DNA of 64,000 nucleotides from Streptococcus ictaluri 707-05 (lineage in GTDB: Bacteria > Bacillota > Bacilli > Lactobacillales > Streptococcaceae): the NCBI RefSeq assembly GCF_000188015.2, contig NZ_AEUX02000005.1:124001-188000 (forward strand), read 5' to 3'. This document shows positions 28,186 to 38,634 of this stretch, piece after piece. A program made the position numbers and the translations under genes. Position 1 is the stretch's first letter, and every line of letters begins with the position of its first letter. The notes under the pieces were generated by a model. The model did not search any database. It saw only the letters and a program-made list of their open reading frames with translations, and had not been told where the DNA came from.

Positions 28186-29958
28186 ATGTATTATAGTAGT
28201 GGAAATTATGAAGCATTTGCTAATCCTCGTAAACCAGCAGGCGTTGATCGTAAATCAGCTTACATAGTGGGTTCTGGATTAGCTGGTCTAGCAGCAGCGG
28301 TCTTTTTAATCCGAGATGGACAGATGCAAGGTGACCGCATTCATATCTTTGAAGAATTGTCGCTATCGGGTGGCTCCTTAGATGGAATCAAAAAACCAGA
28401 ACTAGGATTTGTGACACGTGGTGGTCGTGAAATGGAGAACCATTTTGAGTGTATGTGGGATATGTACCGTTCTATTCCATCACTTGAAATACCAGGAGCA
28501 TCCTATCTTGATGAATTTTACTGGTTAGATAAAGATGACCCAAACTCATCTAATTGTCGTCTGATTCATAAAAGGGGCAATCGTGTAGATGATGACGGCC
28601 AGTATACCTTAGGAAAACACTCTAAAGAGTTGATTAATCTCATTATGAAGACAGAGGATTCTTTGGGAGACCAAACCATTGAAGAATTTTTCTCAAAAGA
28701 ATTCTTCCAGAGTAATTTTTGGATTTATTGGGCAACCATGTTTGCTTTTGAAAAATGGCATTCTGCTGTTGAGATGCGTCGATATGCTATGCGTTTCATT
28801 CATCATATTGATGGTCTTCCTGATTTCACATCATTGAAATTTAATAAGTACAATCAATACGATTCAATGGTTAAACCTATTCTTGCTTATTTGGAATCAC
28901 ACGGGGTGACTTTCCAATTTGATAGTAAGGTAACTGGTATAACGGTTGATCTTGAAGCAGGTCAAAAAGTTGCTAAATCCATTCAATTAACCGTCTCAGG
29001 AGAGGCTCAAAAAATCGAATTAAGTCCTGATGACTTGGTTTTTGTAACCAATGGCTCTATCACTGAAAGTACTAATTATGGTAGCCACCATGAAGTGGCT
29101 AAACCTAATAAAGAATTGGGTGGCTCTTGGAATTTATGGGAGAACTTAGCAGCGCAGTCAGATGAGTTTGGGCATCCTAAAGTCTTTTATAAGGACCTTC
29201 CTGCAGAAAGTTGGTTTGTATCAGCCACAGCAACCATCAAGAATCCAGCTATAGAACCTTATATTGAACGGTTGACGCATCGTGATTTACATGATGGTAA
29301 GGTCAATACGGGCGGTATTATTACCATTGTTGACTCCAATTGGATGTTGAGTTTTGCCATTCATCGTCAACCACATTTTAAAGAACAAACAGAACAAGAA
29401 AGCACTGTTTGGTTATATGGACTATATTCCAATGTCGAAGGGAATTTTGTGCATAAGAAAATTGAAGAGTGTACGGGACAAGAAATCACTGAAGAATGGC
29501 TCTATCACCTCGGTGTGCCAGAAGAAAAAATCAAAACACTGGCTAGTCAAGAGTCTATTAATACGGTTCCAGTTTACATGCCTTATATTACCAGTTACTT
29601 TATGCCGCGTGTGACAGGTGACCGTCCTAAAGTCATTCCAGATGATTCAATCAACCTCGCTTTTATTGGTAATTTTGCAGAATCACCATCACGCGATACC
29701 GTCTTTACTACAGAATATTCTATTCGTACAGCCATGGAAGCTGTTTACAGTCTTTTGAATGTGGAAAGAGGGATTCCTGAAGTCTTTAACTCCATTTATG
29801 ATGTTCGTGAGCTCTTGAAATCCTTCTATTATCTCAATGATAAAAAAGCCCTTAAAGAGATGGACCTTCCAATACCTGGTTTAATTGAGAAGATTGGTTA
29901 CAAGAAGTTACAGGGAACTTTTGCGGAAGAATTACTAAAAGAAGCGCATTTACTTTAA
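28186..29958 (+). CDS. Oleate hydratase (67 kDa myosin-cross-reactive antigen family)
   Basis: A 590-residue FAD enzyme that adds water to the cis-9 double bond of oleic or linoleic acid, giving 10-hydroxy fatty acids, and helps tolerate host fatty acids. The FAD motif GSGLAG is at 29-34, followed by the conserved GGRE(M)ENHFEC region used as the family fingerprint. The ATG at 28186 follows CAAGGAGG; the length equals that of characterised streptococcal enzymes. It is a single-gene unit with its own terminator. Confidence 0.95.
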   Translation: MYYSSGNYEAFANPRKPAGVDRKSAYIVGSGLAGLAAAVFLIRDGQMQGDRIHIFEELSLSGGSLDGIKKPELGFVTRGGREMENHFECMWDMYRSIPSLEIPGASYLDEFYWLDKDDPNSSNCRLIHKRGNRVDDDGQYTLGKHSKELINLIMKTEDSLGDQTIEEFFSKEFFQSNFWIYWATMFAFEKWHSAVEMRRYAMRFIHHIDGLPDFTSLKFNKYNQYDSMVKPILAYLESHGVTFQFDSKVTGITVDLEAGQKVAKSIQLTVSGEAQKIELSPDDLVFVTNGSITESTNYGSHHEVAKPNKELGGSWNLWENLAAQSDEFGHPKVFYKDLPAESWFVSATATIKNPAIEPYIERLTHRDLHDGKVNTGGIITIVDSNWMLSFAIHRQPHFKEQTEQESTVWLYGLYSNVEGNFVHKKIEECTGQEITEEWLYHLGVPEEKIKTLASQESINTVPVYMPYITSYFMPRVTGDRPKVIPDDSINLAFIGNFAESPSRDTVFTTEYSIRTAMEAVYSLLNVERGIPEVFNSIYDVRELLKSFYYLNDKKALKEMDLPIPGLIEKIGYKKLQGTFAEELLKEAHLL

Positions 29959-29978
29959 GTCATTTTATCTTGACCTAC

Positions 29979-30010
29979 AAAAAAACACATCCCTCAAGGG
30001 GTGTGTTTTT
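29979..30010 (+). terminator. Terminator between oleate hydratase and the convergent transporter gene
   Basis: AAAAACACA-CCC and GGG-TGTGTTTTT form a strong stem; its symmetry lets it serve both strands. Confidence 0.88.
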
Positions 30011-30304
30011 GATTTTTGTCTTATTCTTTAACTAATTCTTCCTCGTGTTTCGCTAGAAGAAGGTAGCCTACTGCAGAGAAAGCAGAGAGGCCTGCAACGA
30101 CAACGTATGACCAGAACCAACCAAAACTATCCGTTAAGATAGGCATTAACCAGTTAGCTCCCATATTACCAATAAGGTAAGCTGTTACACCAACGAATCC
30201 TATAGCCGTTCCAGCTACATTTAAAGGAACAAAGTTTGAATAGGTTACACTAAACTAGACAGAATTTATAAAGTGTTCTACACTAAAGAAAATAGGAGAA
30301 TATT

Positions 30305-30595
30305 ATGTCTAGAAAAATACGTCGCCACTTCACCGATGACTTTAAGCAACAAATCGTTGACCTTCACAATGCAGGGATGAAACGAAGTGAGCTTATCAAA
30401 GAATATGAGTTAACCCCATCAACCTTCGATAAGTGGGTACGTCAGGCTAAAACAACTGGTTCCTTTAAAACTATTGATAATCTTACAGATGAGCAGCGTG
30501 AACTGATTGAACTCCGAAAGCGTAATAAAGAACTCGAAATGCAGTTAGATATCCTAAAGCAAGCGGCGGTGATTATGGCACGAAAAGAGAAGTAA
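30305..30595 (+). CDS. IS3-family transposase OrfA, copy 1
   Basis: A 96-residue helix-turn-helix protein (IVDLHNAGMKRSELIKEYEL, TPSTFDKWVRQ) with a C-terminal leucine zipper-like helix. Near its end the slippery run CGAAAAGAG (A4G at 30583-30587) allows a -1 shift into the frame of OrfB: after MARK the shifted frame reads REVITANKDKYSISAMCRW, giving the OrfAB transposase. Confidence 0.93.
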   Translation: MSRKIRRHFTDDFKQQIVDLHNAGMKRSELIKEYELTPSTFDKWVRQAKTTGSFKTIDNLTDEQRELIELRKRNKELEMQLDILKQAAVIMARKEK

Positions 30596-30630
30596 TCACT
30601 GCTAATAAAGACAAATATAGCATTTCAGCC

Positions 30631-31410
30631 ATGTGTCGTTGGTTGAACATTCCTCGTTCTAGCTATTACTACAAGGCTGTTAAACCAGTCTCTGAAGCGG
30701 AACTTGAAGAAAATATCAAAGCTATTTTTCTCGAAAGTAAGGCCAGATACGGGGCTAGGAAAATCAAGAAATGTTTGGAAAATGAAGGCATCCAGCTGTC
30801 TCGTCGTCGGATTCGTCGCATCATGCACAAACTCAACTTAGTATCCGTTTATCAGAAAGCAGCCTTCAAGCCACATTCAAAAGGGAAGAATGTGGCAGCT
30901 ATTCCTAATCACTTAGCCAGACAATTTCATCAAGAAAAGCCTCTAAATGCTTTAGTAACAGACTTAACCTACGTTCGTGTCGGTAATAGCTGGGCTTATG
31001 TTTGCTTGATTATTGATCTCTTCAATCGTGAAATCATCGGTTTGTCAGTTGGTTGGCATAAGACCGCCGAATTGGTTAAACAAGCGATTCAGAGCATCCC
31101 TTACGCTCTGACCAAGGTCAAGATCTTCCATTCTGATCGTGGGAAGGAGTTTGATAATCAGCTGATTGATGACATGTTGGAAGCTTTTGGAATCAATCGT
31201 TCTCTAAGCCAAGCAGGCTGTCCCTATGACAATGCGGTAGCTGAGAGCACCTATCGCGCTTTCAAAATTGAATTTATTCATCAAGAAACCTTTCAGTCAC
31301 TGGAAGAATTAATCCTTAAAACGAAAGATTATGTGCACTGGTGGAATTACCATCGCATTCATGGCAGTCTCAACTACCAGACACCCATGACATGGAGATT
31401 AATTGCTTAA
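30631..31410 (+). CDS. IS3-family transposase OrfB (catalytic part), copy 1
   Basis: A 259-residue catalytic part lying in the -1 frame relative to OrfA. DDE residues are in TDLTYVRV, HSDRGKEFDN and AVAESTYRAFKIE. It is probably made mainly as an OrfAB fusion by frameshifting; the ATG used here is internal to the fusion frame. Confidence 0.93.
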   Translation: MCRWLNIPRSSYYYKAVKPVSEAELEENIKAIFLESKARYGARKIKKCLENEGIQLSRRRIRRIMHKLNLVSVYQKAAFKPHSKGKNVAAIPNHLARQFHQEKPLNALVTDLTYVRVGNSWAYVCLIIDLFNREIIGLSVGWHKTAELVKQAIQSIPYALTKVKIFHSDRGKEFDNQLIDDMLEAFGINRSLSQAGCPYDNAVAESTYRAFKIEFIHQETFQSLEELILKTKDYVHWWNYHRIHGSLNYQTPMTWRLIA

Positions 31411-32766
31411 AGAAAAAAGCACTTTATAAATGTTGTACAGAAAAGTGTTGCCTTTTCAGTTGATGGTTAAAATGTTAACAATTAATTGAGGGCCATAGAT
31501 AAGTGATCCTAAAATACCTGAAATGATTAACAAGAAGAGGTAGTCAGGTGCCCCGCTAGCTGTGATGTATTCGTAGACAAAGACAATACCAGACATGGCA
31601 AAGAGTCCAATAACACCAATCTTAGCCATCTTATTAGGGTATTTAACGGCTAACCAAGCAAAAATCAAAGATCCTGGGATAGTAACCCATTCTAAAATGG
31701 AGATCGCAAAATGAATTTTAGCCTCTGGCAGGTTAGCGACTTCGGTGAGATAGATAGGCATCCAGTCTTCGATACCAAAGCGAACGAAGTATAGTGCCAC
31801 ATTCACAGCAGCTACTAATAGTAAGGATGGGTTACAAAAAACGTATTTCCAAATCAATTGCCAATAGCTGAGGTTACCTTTTTCTTCTTCAGAAGCCACA
31901 TTTGACTCCCCTGCTTCACCAAACATTGTTCGTAAAGAGTCCAGACCTTCGGTTTCAGGGTTATCTCCACCAAATTTCCAACAAATAGCAGCAAAGGCTA
32001 AGACAAATAGCCCAGGAATTAAGAAAGCTAATAAGATATTTCCTGTTTCTGGAACAACCAAGCCAGCACTAGTGAATGACGCAATGGTCAAAGGTAAGAG
32101 GGCAGAACCGGCATTTTGTGAAATGTTCCAACCAGCAATGGCACCACCGCGGGTTTTATTAGGAAAATAATTAGCAATCATAGCTTGAGAAGCTGGAGCC
32201 AAGGCTCCTTGCACCACACCACAAAGAAAAAGCAGAATCCCTAGTGTCAACATAGAGGTGTGGAAAAAAACCAATCAAGATACAAATTAAGGCACTAGCC
32301 CCTAAGCTAGTTGCAAATAATTTGCGTAAACTAACACGATCTCCCAAAGCTCCCATGTAAAACTTCGCTAATCCATAAGAGACGGTCAAGCAAGATAGGA
32401 GGGTAGCGATTTGTGACTTATCCCAACCGTTAGTTATCATAATGGTATTAGACATTAACTTAAAGTTATTACGTACCAAATAGGCACAAACATAACCAAA
32501 AAAGGCAATTAAGAAAACGACTTTTTGGCGTTTTAAAAATCGAGCAAAGGTCTCAGGGTGCTCTTGTTCATAGTGGTGAATCATAACTTACTCCTCGTTG
32601 TTTTGGTGTATCATCAATTGATAAATTTTTATTAAAGTATCATAACAATTAAATAGTCTAACAGAGAAAACTATAATAGTCAACGCTTTCATAAAAATAA
32701 AATGAGAAAGATGCAAGTGAGCTAAAAGGTGAACTGAAGATAAAATCCTACATTTCAGTAGATTTT

Positions 32767-32775
32767 TGTTATAAT
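32767..32775 (+). promoter_or_regulatory. Extended -10 promoter of phoH
   Basis: TGTTATAAT lies about 34 bases before the TTG start codon of phoH. Confidence 0.55.
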
Positions 32776-32808
32776 ACTAGGTAGAAAATAAAGAAAGAGG
32801 GACTCTAT

Positions 32809-33861
32809 TTGCAAGAGTATTCTGTTGATACAACACTAAATCACCCAGATGATGTCTTGGCTTTGTTTGGGACTAATGAGCGACATCTAAAAGTAATGGA
32901 AGATCATTTAGGAGTGATTATTCATGCCAGAACGGAACGTGTCCAGATTATTGGAGATGACCAATCTTCGGTTGAGCTGGCAAGACAGACCATTCAAGCC
33001 CTCCTTATATTGGTTGCTCGAGGGATGATTGTCAATACTTCTGATGTGGTCACTGCCCTATCAATGGTTGAGTCTGGTCAAATCGACAAGTTTGTTACCC
33101 TTTATGAAGAAGAAATCATTAAGGATAATTTTGGAAAGCCTATCCGTGTTAAAACGCTAGGTCAAAAAGCCTATGTTGACAGTGTCAAACGTCATGATGT
33201 GGTCTTTGGGATTGGTCCTGCGGGTACCGGTAAGACCTTTTTAGCCGTTACCTTAGCGGTTACTGCTTTAAAACGTGGTCAAGTTAAGCGTATTATTTTG
33301 ACGCGCCCTGCTGTAGAATCGGGTGAGAGCCTTGGCTTTTTACCAGGTGACCTGAAAGAAAAAGTAGATCCTTACTTGAGACCAGTCTATGATGCACTTT
33401 ATCAGATTCTAGGAAAAGAGCAGACTACGCGTTTGATGGAACGCGACATTATTGAAATTGCTCCTTTAGCCTATATGCGTGGGCGTACCTTGGATGATGC
33501 CTTTGTCATTTTGGATGAAGCTCAAAACACAACCATCATGCAAATGAAAATGTTTCTTACTCGACTTGGTTTCAATTCTAAAATGATTGTTAATGGTGAC
33601 ACCAGTCAGATTGATTTACCGCGTCAAGTCAAATCTGGTCTGATTGATGCTGCTCAAAAATTAAGTCACATTAAAGCCATTGATTTTGTGTATTTTTCAG
33701 CTAAAGATGTGGTCAGACACCCCGTTGTGGCAGAAATCATTAATGCCTATGAGGATAAAGCAACAAAAGAACTTCAAAAAGCTATTGAAGAAAGCAAACC
33801 CAAATCTGCTTTAACTAGCTACGAAGTGATTGGTGAATTGCCAGAAGATGATGACAAGTAA
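32809..33861 (+). CDS. phoH: PhoH-like ATPase
   Basis: A 350-residue cytoplasmic protein with an N-terminal KH-like region and a PhoH NTPase domain. Walker A is GPAGTGKT at 136-143 and Walker B is FVILDEAQN. Start TTG at 32809 after AAAGAGG gives the usual MQEYSVD beginning. The protein is linked with RNA metabolism through its conserved neighbourhood with ybeY and era, both found downstream here; the precise reaction is unsettled. Confidence 0.9.
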   Translation: MQEYSVDTTLNHPDDVLALFGTNERHLKVMEDHLGVIIHARTERVQIIGDDQSSVELARQTIQALLILVARGMIVNTSDVVTALSMVESGQIDKFVTLYEEEIIKDNFGKPIRVKTLGQKAYVDSVKRHDVVFGIGPAGTGKTFLAVTLAVTALKRGQVKRIILTRPAVESGESLGFLPGDLKEKVDPYLRPVYDALYQILGKEQTTRLMERDIIEIAPLAYMRGRTLDDAFVILDEAQNTTIMQMKMFLTRLGFNSKMIVNGDTSQIDLPRQVKSGLIDAAQKLSHIKAIDFVYFSAKDVVRHPVVAEIINAYEDKATKELQKAIEESKPKSALTSYEVIGELPEDDDK

Positions 33862-33902
33862 CTCCAGTTTTTGAGGAGAAATTGCTATATAAGGAGAGTG
33901 AT

Positions 33903-34478
33903 ATGGATGCTATTTGTCAAGCGATCATGTCAGACCCAGATAACCAGTATTATACAAAAAAAGGGATAAAGCCCCTCTACACGGCTCCAGAAACAGCCAA
34001 AATCCTTGTTGTGGGACAGGCTCCTGGGATTGTTGCTCAAGAAACAGGACTTTATTGGAATGATAGAAGTGGTGTCCGGCTTCGAGAGTGGCTTGGCGTA
34101 GATGACAAGACATTTTATAATTCTGGATTATTTGGTATTTTACCAATGGATTTTTATTATCCAGGTAAAGGAAAGGCTGGGGACTTACCTCCTCGTAAAG
34201 CATTTGCTGCCAAGTGGCACCCACCATTATTGGCAAAAATGCCACAATTAGAATTAACTATTCTAGTGGGGTGGTATGCTCAGCGTTACTATCTGATGGA
34301 CCAAAGCTACAAAAATCTAACAGAAACGGTCCATCATTTTCAAGACTACCTACCAAATGTCTTTCCCCTCGTTCATCCATCGCCTCGCACCCAGATTTGG
34401 TTAGCTAAAAATCCATGGTTTGAAAGAGAGCTTTTGCCACATTTACACAAGAGAGTTGCAGGCATTATACAGAAATAA
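33903..34478 (+). CDS. Uracil-DNA glycosylase superfamily protein
   Basis: A 191-residue protein with the UDG-fold motifs ILVVGQAPG near the N-terminus and VHPSPR near the C-terminus. The start at 33903 follows AAGGAG; an in-frame TTG at 33882 is unlikely. It belongs to the small UDG-like group found between phoH and ybeY in streptococci. Removal of damaged bases is inferred from fold only. Confidence 0.8.
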   Translation: MDAICQAIMSDPDNQYYTKKGIKPLYTAPETAKILVVGQAPGIVAQETGLYWNDRSGVRLREWLGVDDKTFYNSGLFGILPMDFYYPGKGKAGDLPPRKAFAAKWHPPLLAKMPQLELTILVGWYAQRYYLMDQSYKNLTETVHHFQDYLPNVFPLVHPSPRTQIWLAKNPWFERELLPHLHKRVAGIIQK

Positions 34479-34505
34479 TCTTGTCAGTCACTAAAGGCTT
34501 ATGAG

Positions 34506-34532
34506 AAGGGATGGGGTACCATTCCCTTTTTT
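34506..34532 (+). terminator. Rho-independent terminator after the UDG-like gene
   Basis: AAGGGATGG, loop GGTA, CCATTCCCTTTTTTT: a stable stem with one bulge. Confidence 0.8.
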
Positions 34533-34542
34533 TATTGCCTTG

Positions 34543-34551
34543 TGGTATAAT
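34543..34551 (+). promoter_or_regulatory. Extended -10 promoter of the ybeY-dgkA-era operon
   Basis: TGGTATAAT at 34543-34551. The leader before ybeY is then about 110 bases. Confidence 0.55.
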
Positions 34552-34668
34552 GGAAGTTAGAACTATCAAAAGATTATTGAAAGGATGAGAAGATGATGGC
34601 TTAAGCCTTTGGCTGATGAGGTATATTGACATACACAGTTTAAAAGTTATCTTCTAAAATCTGATATT

Positions 34669-35172
34669 ATGTATATTGAGATGATTGACGAAACGGGACA
34701 AGTTTCGCAAGAGATTATTGAGCAAACCATTGATTTGCTCAATTTTGCTGCTCAAAAAACCGGCAAAGGCAAAGAAGAAAAAGAAATGTCTGTTACCTTC
34801 GTGACCAATGAAAGAAGTCACGAATTGAATTTAGAATACCGTGATACGGATCGTCCGACAGATGTGATTTCTTTAGAGTATAAGCCAGAAACACCTATTT
34901 TATTTGACCAAGAGGACTTAGAAGCAGATCCTGACTTGGCAGAAATGATGTCTGAGTTTGATGCTTATATTGGAGAATTATTTATTTCTGTGGATAAGGC
35001 GCAAGAGCAAGCAGCAGAATACGGCCATTCCTTTGAACGTGAAATGGGTTTTCTTGCGGTGCATGGCTTTTTACACATCAATGGCTATGACCATTACACC
35101 CCTGAAGAAGAAAAAGAAATGTTCACCTTACAAGAAGAGATTTTGACTGCTTATGGCCTTACACGACAATAA
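34669..35172 (+). CDS. ybeY: Endoribonuclease YbeY (16S rRNA maturation)
   Basis: A 167-residue metalloprotein. The zinc motif [11 protein letters not shown] is at 132-142. It acts in 16S rRNA 3' end processing and ribosome quality control. No strong ribosome site precedes the ATG at 34669. It overlaps dgkA by 20 bases. Confidence 0.95.
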   Translation: MYIEMIDETGQVSQEIIEQTIDLLNFAAQKTGKGKEEKEMSVTFVTNERSHELNLEYRDTDRPTDVISLEYKPETPILFDQEDLEADPDLAEMMSEFDAYIGELFISVDKAQEQAAEYGHSFEREMGFLAVHGFLHINGYDHYTPEEEKEMFTLQEEILTAYGLTRQ

Positions 35173-35560
35173 CACTAAGCGTAAATGGAAAAACAGAACC
35201 GTAACGGCTAGTTTGGAATTTGCTCTGACAGGAGTTCTAACGGCCATTAGAGAAGAGAGAAATCTAAAAAGTCACCTGGTATCAGCCGTCTTAGCAAGTT
35301 TAGCAGGGATTATTTTTGGGATTTCAGCCATAGAATGGCTCTTTCTTTTGTTGGCTATTTTTTTAGTCATCACCTTAGAAATTGTCAATTCAGCCATTGA
35401 AAATGTGGTAGATTTGGCTAGTGACTATCACTTTTCCATGCTAGCTAAAAATGCCAAGGATATGGCAGCAGGAGCAGTACTTGTCATATCGTTTTATGCT
35501 GTTCTTACTGGAATTATTATCTTTGCTCCAAAAATTTGGGGCATCTTATTTGGAAACTAA
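35153..35560 (+). CDS. dgkA: Undecaprenol/diacylglycerol kinase
   Basis: A 135-residue membrane kinase with three helices. The family signature [16 protein letters not shown] is near residues 80-95. Gram-positive members phosphorylate undecaprenol to recycle the cell-wall lipid carrier. It is translationally coupled to ybeY and followed by era after 12 bases. Confidence 0.93.
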   Translation: MALHDNNTKRKWKNRTVTASLEFALTGVLTAIREERNLKSHLVSAVLASLAGIIFGISAIEWLFLLLAIFLVITLEIVNSAIENVVDLASDYHFSMLAKNAKDMAAGAVLVISFYAVLTGIIIFAPKIWGILFGN

Positions 35561-35572
35561 AAAGGAAAACTT

Positions 35573-36472
35573 ATGGGATTTAAATCAGGCTTTGTAGCCA
35601 TTTTAGGGCGACCAAATGTTGGAAAATCAACATTTTTAAACTATGTCATGGGGCAAAAAATTGCCATCATGAGTGATAAGGCGCAAACAACGCGTAACAA
35701 AATCATGGGGATTTACACCACTGAGACCGAACAGATTGTCTTCATTGATACACCAGGTATCCATAAGCCTAAAACGGCCCTTGGAGATTTCATGGTTGAA
35801 TCAGCCTATAGCACCTTGCGTGAAGTTGAAACGGTGATTTTTATGGTGCCAGCTGATGAAAAGCGTGGTAAGGGCGATGATATGATTATAGAACGCCTAA
35901 AAGCTGCAAAGATTCCCGTTATTTTAGTCATCAATAAGATTGATAAAATCCACCCAGATCAGCTCTTAGAGCAAATTGATGATTTTCGTAGTCAAATGGA
36001 TTTTAAAGAAATTGTTCCTATTTCTGCAACACAGGGCAACAATGTTAACCGTTTGATGGAAATCTTGAAAGCCAACTTAGAAGAAGGTTTCCAATATTTC
36101 CCAGAAGACCAAATCACTGATCATCCTGAGCGTTTCTTGGTATCAGAAATGATTCGTGAAAAGGTCTTGCATCTAACCAAGCAAGAAGTTCCCCACTCAG
36201 TTGCAGTAGTGGTGGAATCCATGAAGCGAGATGACGAAACTGATAAAGTACATATCAGAGCGACTGTTATGGTTGAACGTGACAGCCAAAAAGGAATCAT
36301 CATAGGCAAGCAAGGTGCTATGTTGAAAAAGATAGGTCAAATGGCCCGTCGTGATATTGAACTCATGCTAGGTGACAAGGTCTACTTAGAAACTTGGGTC
36401 AAAGTCAAGAAAAATTGGCGAGACAAAAAGCTAGACTTAGCTGATTTTGGTTATAACGAGAAAGAATACTAA
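35573..36472 (+). CDS. era: GTPase Era
   Basis: A 299-residue essential GTPase that binds the 3' end of 16S rRNA during 30S assembly. G1 is GRPNVGKST at 12-20, G3 DTPG, G4 NKID, and the C-terminal KH domain contains [15 protein letters not shown]. It is the last housekeeping gene before a variable region. Confidence 0.97.
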   Translation: MGFKSGFVAILGRPNVGKSTFLNYVMGQKIAIMSDKAQTTRNKIMGIYTTETEQIVFIDTPGIHKPKTALGDFMVESAYSTLREVETVIFMVPADEKRGKGDDMIIERLKAAKIPVILVINKIDKIHPDQLLEQIDDFRSQMDFKEIVPISATQGNNVNRLMEILKANLEEGFQYFPEDQITDHPERFLVSEMIREKVLHLTKQEVPHSVAVVVESMKRDDETDKVHIRATVMVERDSQKGIIIGKQGAMLKKIGQMARRDIELMLGDKVYLETWVKVKKNWRDKKLDLADFGYNEKEY

Positions 36473-36489
36473 GAGAGTTTTGAGTTACT

Positions 36490-36668
36490 ATGAATGAAAA
36501 TAAGACTAATATTTTTCTTGGTTTTTTGGATTAGGAGTTATTGCGACAGTAGCATATCTTAGTCTTGAATGGTTTTTGAGATTGCTATCCATTTTGAAAA
36601 CATACGATGCAATTATTATAGCTGCTATTATTACAGGATATTTTGCCTATAAAGCTTCAGGTGGCTGA
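36490..36668 (+). pseudogene. Small hydrophobic peptide gene, one-base frameshift
   Basis: MNENKTNIFLGF is followed by a TAG after FLD because of a run of six T. With seven T the frame continues GLGVIATVAYLSLEW to FAYKASGG and ends at 36668, giving about 59 residues with two hydrophobic stretches. I do not recognise it. Its location just after era, beside CAAX-protease and bacteriocin-like genes, suggests a bacteriocin or immunity peptide. The next small gene starts 2 bases after its stop. Confidence 0.45.
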
Positions 36669-36846
36669 GTATGGAGAATTTTTTGCTAATCATCATTTCG
36701 ATTTTTCAAATTTATTTGATTTATTTATCACTAAAAGGTTCTGATAAACATAATAGAATTATTGAAATTACTGGAATAAACACTTTCTTTATTCTCTTTT
36801 TAATTTATCATCACATCAATTTCTTCTTTATGGGATATATCATTTT

Positions 36847-37808
36847 ACCCATGGTGCTAGTTAATTTCAAAATATCTCAAATTGTAAGCTAGTATGATTT
36901 GTTCAATCCTCAATTGCAGCCCTGTCATGCCCCTATCCAGTGTTCGTTCCATATCAAAAAGGGAACAAAGTTCTGAAAATCTAGTCTCAATGGTTCGTCT
37001 CATAGCCATTAGTTTCCAATGATTATGCTGTTTAGCCCCTTCCATATTTTGACGCAAGGGAGTCCAGAGGTGATAGCCATTTTGCTTCAACTCATCTTTC
37101 AGCTCACGGTTAAGGTAACCTAAGTCTGCTAAAATGACGGATTGTTCACACCTTTCTAGCAACTCGTAAACTGCCTTAATATCATGAACAGAGGCTGGGC
37201 TGACAACATAATTCAGAATGTAGCCTGATAAGGTCACTAGCATGTGAACCTTAAAACCGTAAAACCACATATGTTTAGAGGCGGTGTAACCAATATTAGC
37301 TATCCCATTGAAAAGTCTGACCCTGTGGTTACGAATAGATTGACAAAGTGGCAAAGGAAAGCTGTCTATAATAACAATGGTATTGGGAGAAATTTGAGTG
37401 TTCATTGCCTGACGAATCACTTGAACCAGCCAAATCAACTGTCTTGCACGCCTATTAAAGCGACTTCTTTCTAGTAATGTACCGCAGGGAAATAGCTGAC
37501 AAATCCTATAAAAGTGACGTTGTGATTTAATACCTAGTTCAGCTTGTAATAGCAGTAAAACTAGAAGAGATTGGTCTGAAACTTTGGACAGACAGACGTT
37601 ACGACGGTGTTTGAAGTCTTCCGGACAATAATCTTGATAAAACTGAGAACAAATTTTTGATAGTTGACGCATATTCCATTGTAAGTGATGGGATTTAGCT
37701 GTATACTGTAAGTGGCTCATTTGGACTAACCTCCTGTTTGTGTAGGCACTTACAGTATAGTCCTTTTGGGCTTTTTATTGTATTTTGAGATTAACTAGCA
37801 CCACGGGT
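36847..37808 (-). mobile_element. IS982-family element, copy 1, 962 bases
   Basis: Inverted ends ACCCATGGTGCTAGTTAAT and, on the opposite strand, ACCCGTGGTGCTAGTTAAT. The target duplication is ATCATTTT (36839-36846 and 37809-37816). Its transposase frame is complete. A near-identical copy with the same orientation lies at 51466-52426. Confidence 0.95.
36857..37720 (-). CDS. IS982-family transposase, copy 1
   Basis: A 287-residue DDE transposase (VIIDSFPLPLCQ, ILADLGYLNRELKDELK and RRTIETRFSELCSLF regions). Full length starting MSHLQYTAK; the second copy lacks the first residues owing to a one-base deletion, so this copy is the better candidate for an active enzyme. Confidence 0.93.
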   Translation of the reverse strand: MSHLQYTAKSHHLQWNMRQLSKICSQFYQDYCPEDFKHRRNVCLSKVSDQSLLVLLLLQAELGIKSQRHFYRICQLFPCGTLLERSRFNRRARQLIWLVQVIRQAMNTQISPNTIVIIDSFPLPLCQSIRNHRVRLFNGIANIGYTASKHMWFYGFKVHMLVTLSGYILNYVVSPASVHDIKAVYELLERCEQSVILADLGYLNRELKDELKQNGYHLWTPLRQNMEGAKQHNHWKLMAMRRTIETRFSELCSLFDMERTLDRGMTGLQLRIEQIILAYNLRYFEIN

Positions 37809-37967
37809 ATCATTTTTGTTATTTTCATATTAGGATTATATAGAAAATCGTAAGAGTTCTCGTGGTGAAATCAATTCTTTTTTGTTGAGACTTGAGATGA
37901 CATTATTTTTTGAGTGGTATGGTAGGGGCAGCTGAAGGAGTAACATTTTGTGCTCAAGGAGACTCAT

Positions 37968-38627
37968 ATGAAGTTACTAAAACTTTTTTTCTTGATTTTT
38001 TTAACAATCTTACTAAGTTTGGTGATTCAAATTCCAACTTATTTGGGAATGAATTATTTTGAAAACAATACTGTTTGCAAAATCCTGATAGGATTAGCAG
38101 TTTTTTTATTAATATTTGGTGTATTGTCTCTTATTAGAAGGAAATGTTTTCCCAATATCCCTAGAAATCAAAATATATCTTTAAGAACCACACTGCAATG
38201 GACAGTGTTGTCGTTCCTTCTAGTTATTGGTATAAACTCAAGTTTACTGGCTATGGGATTTGATGTGCATTCTGCCAATAATGAAGATATTATACAGGAA
38301 CTCTTCTCTGCCAATATGTGGTTTATGATGGTTGGTATTCATATGTTTGGACCAATTTTGGAAGAGATGCTTTTTAGAGGAATTTTTCTGGAGAGTTTGA
38401 TAAGGTTGTATCCAGATAATAAATACTTCAATCTGTCTCTCTCGGCATTCATTTTTGCATTTGCTCATACCTACACCGTCTCCTTCTCCCTACTTGATTA
38501 TTTTGTAGGTGGCTTATTGTATAGTGTCTTATATTATCGTTCAAGAAGATTGAGAGACAGTGTAATTGCTCATATATTGACAAATATCTTAATCACAGTA
38601 ATATTAATGGCAAATTTGCTGATGTGA
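37968..38627 (+). CDS. CAAX-family membrane protease homologue (Abi), bacteriocin-immunity type
   Basis: A 219-residue integral membrane protein with about six hydrophobic segments. The family motif EE..FRG is seen in ILEEMLFRGIFLESLIR (about residues 137-153) and the second motif FAFAHTY follows. CAAX-type (Abi) proteins in streptococcal bacteriocin loci give self-immunity or process peptides. The start at 37968 follows CAAGGAG. The next reading frame, a bacteriocin-like peptide, starts 8 bases after its stop. Confidence 0.78.
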   Translation: MKLLKLFFLIFLTILLSLVIQIPTYLGMNYFENNTVCKILIGLAVFLLIFGVLSLIRRKCFPNIPRNQNISLRTTLQWTVLSFLLVIGINSSLLAMGFDVHSANNEDIIQELFSANMWFMMVGIHMFGPILEEMLFRGIFLESLIRLYPDNKYFNLSLSAFIFAFAHTYTVSFSLLDYFVGGLLYSVLYYRSRRLRDSVIAHILTNILITVILMANLLM

Positions 38628-38634
38628 TGATTGA

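Larger units (their letters stand above)
30237..31458 (+). mobile_element. IS3-family element, copy 1 (IS150/IS3-like), 1,222 bases
   Basis: Ends TGAATAGGTTACACT and, on the other strand, TGAAAAGGCAACACT (12 of 15 match), giving the TG...CA termini of IS3 elements. The target duplication is GTT (30234-30236 and 31459-31461). Copies 2 and 3 in this window have exactly the same length and nearly the same sequence, so transposition is recent. It sits inside the UhpT-like gene. Confidence 0.95.
30021..32584 (-). pseudogene. UhpT/GlpT/PgtP-type organophosphate antiporter, IS-interrupted and frameshifted
   Basis: The N-terminus (MIHHYEQEHPETFARFLKRQ) starts at 32584 after AGGAGT. After ILIGFF a run of seven T on the coding strand (32264-32270) shifts the frame; with six T the protein continues HTSMLTLGILLFLCG. 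The gene is then cut by the IS3 element at 30237-31458, flanked by GTT duplications. Removing one GTT joins NILTIN to FVPLNVAGTAIGF, and the C-terminus runs to LVKE at 30021. The rebuilt protein has about 450 residues and 12 membrane segments and would exchange a phosphorylated sugar or glycerate for phosphate. It is disabled twice. Confidence 0.9.
36671..37853 (+). pseudogene. Small two-helix membrane protein gene split by IS982
   Basis: MENFLLIIISIFQIYLIYLS starts at 36671 behind AGGTGG. The gene is cut after GYII by an IS982 element. Removing the element and one copy of the 8-base duplication ATCATTTT joins the frame to FVIFILGLYRKS, ending at 37853. The rebuilt protein has 70 residues with two or three hydrophobic stretches. 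The function is unknown; immunity-like proteins of this size are common in bacteriocin loci. Confidence 0.6.

Noticed and set aside
37900..37990. A possible bacteriocin C-terminus MVGAAEGVTFCAQG just before the first CAAX-protease gene
   Set aside because: It is preceded by a stop a few codons upstream, has no leader or ribosome site, and its frame runs on inside the CAAX-protease gene without a natural end. It may be a remnant but cannot be supported.
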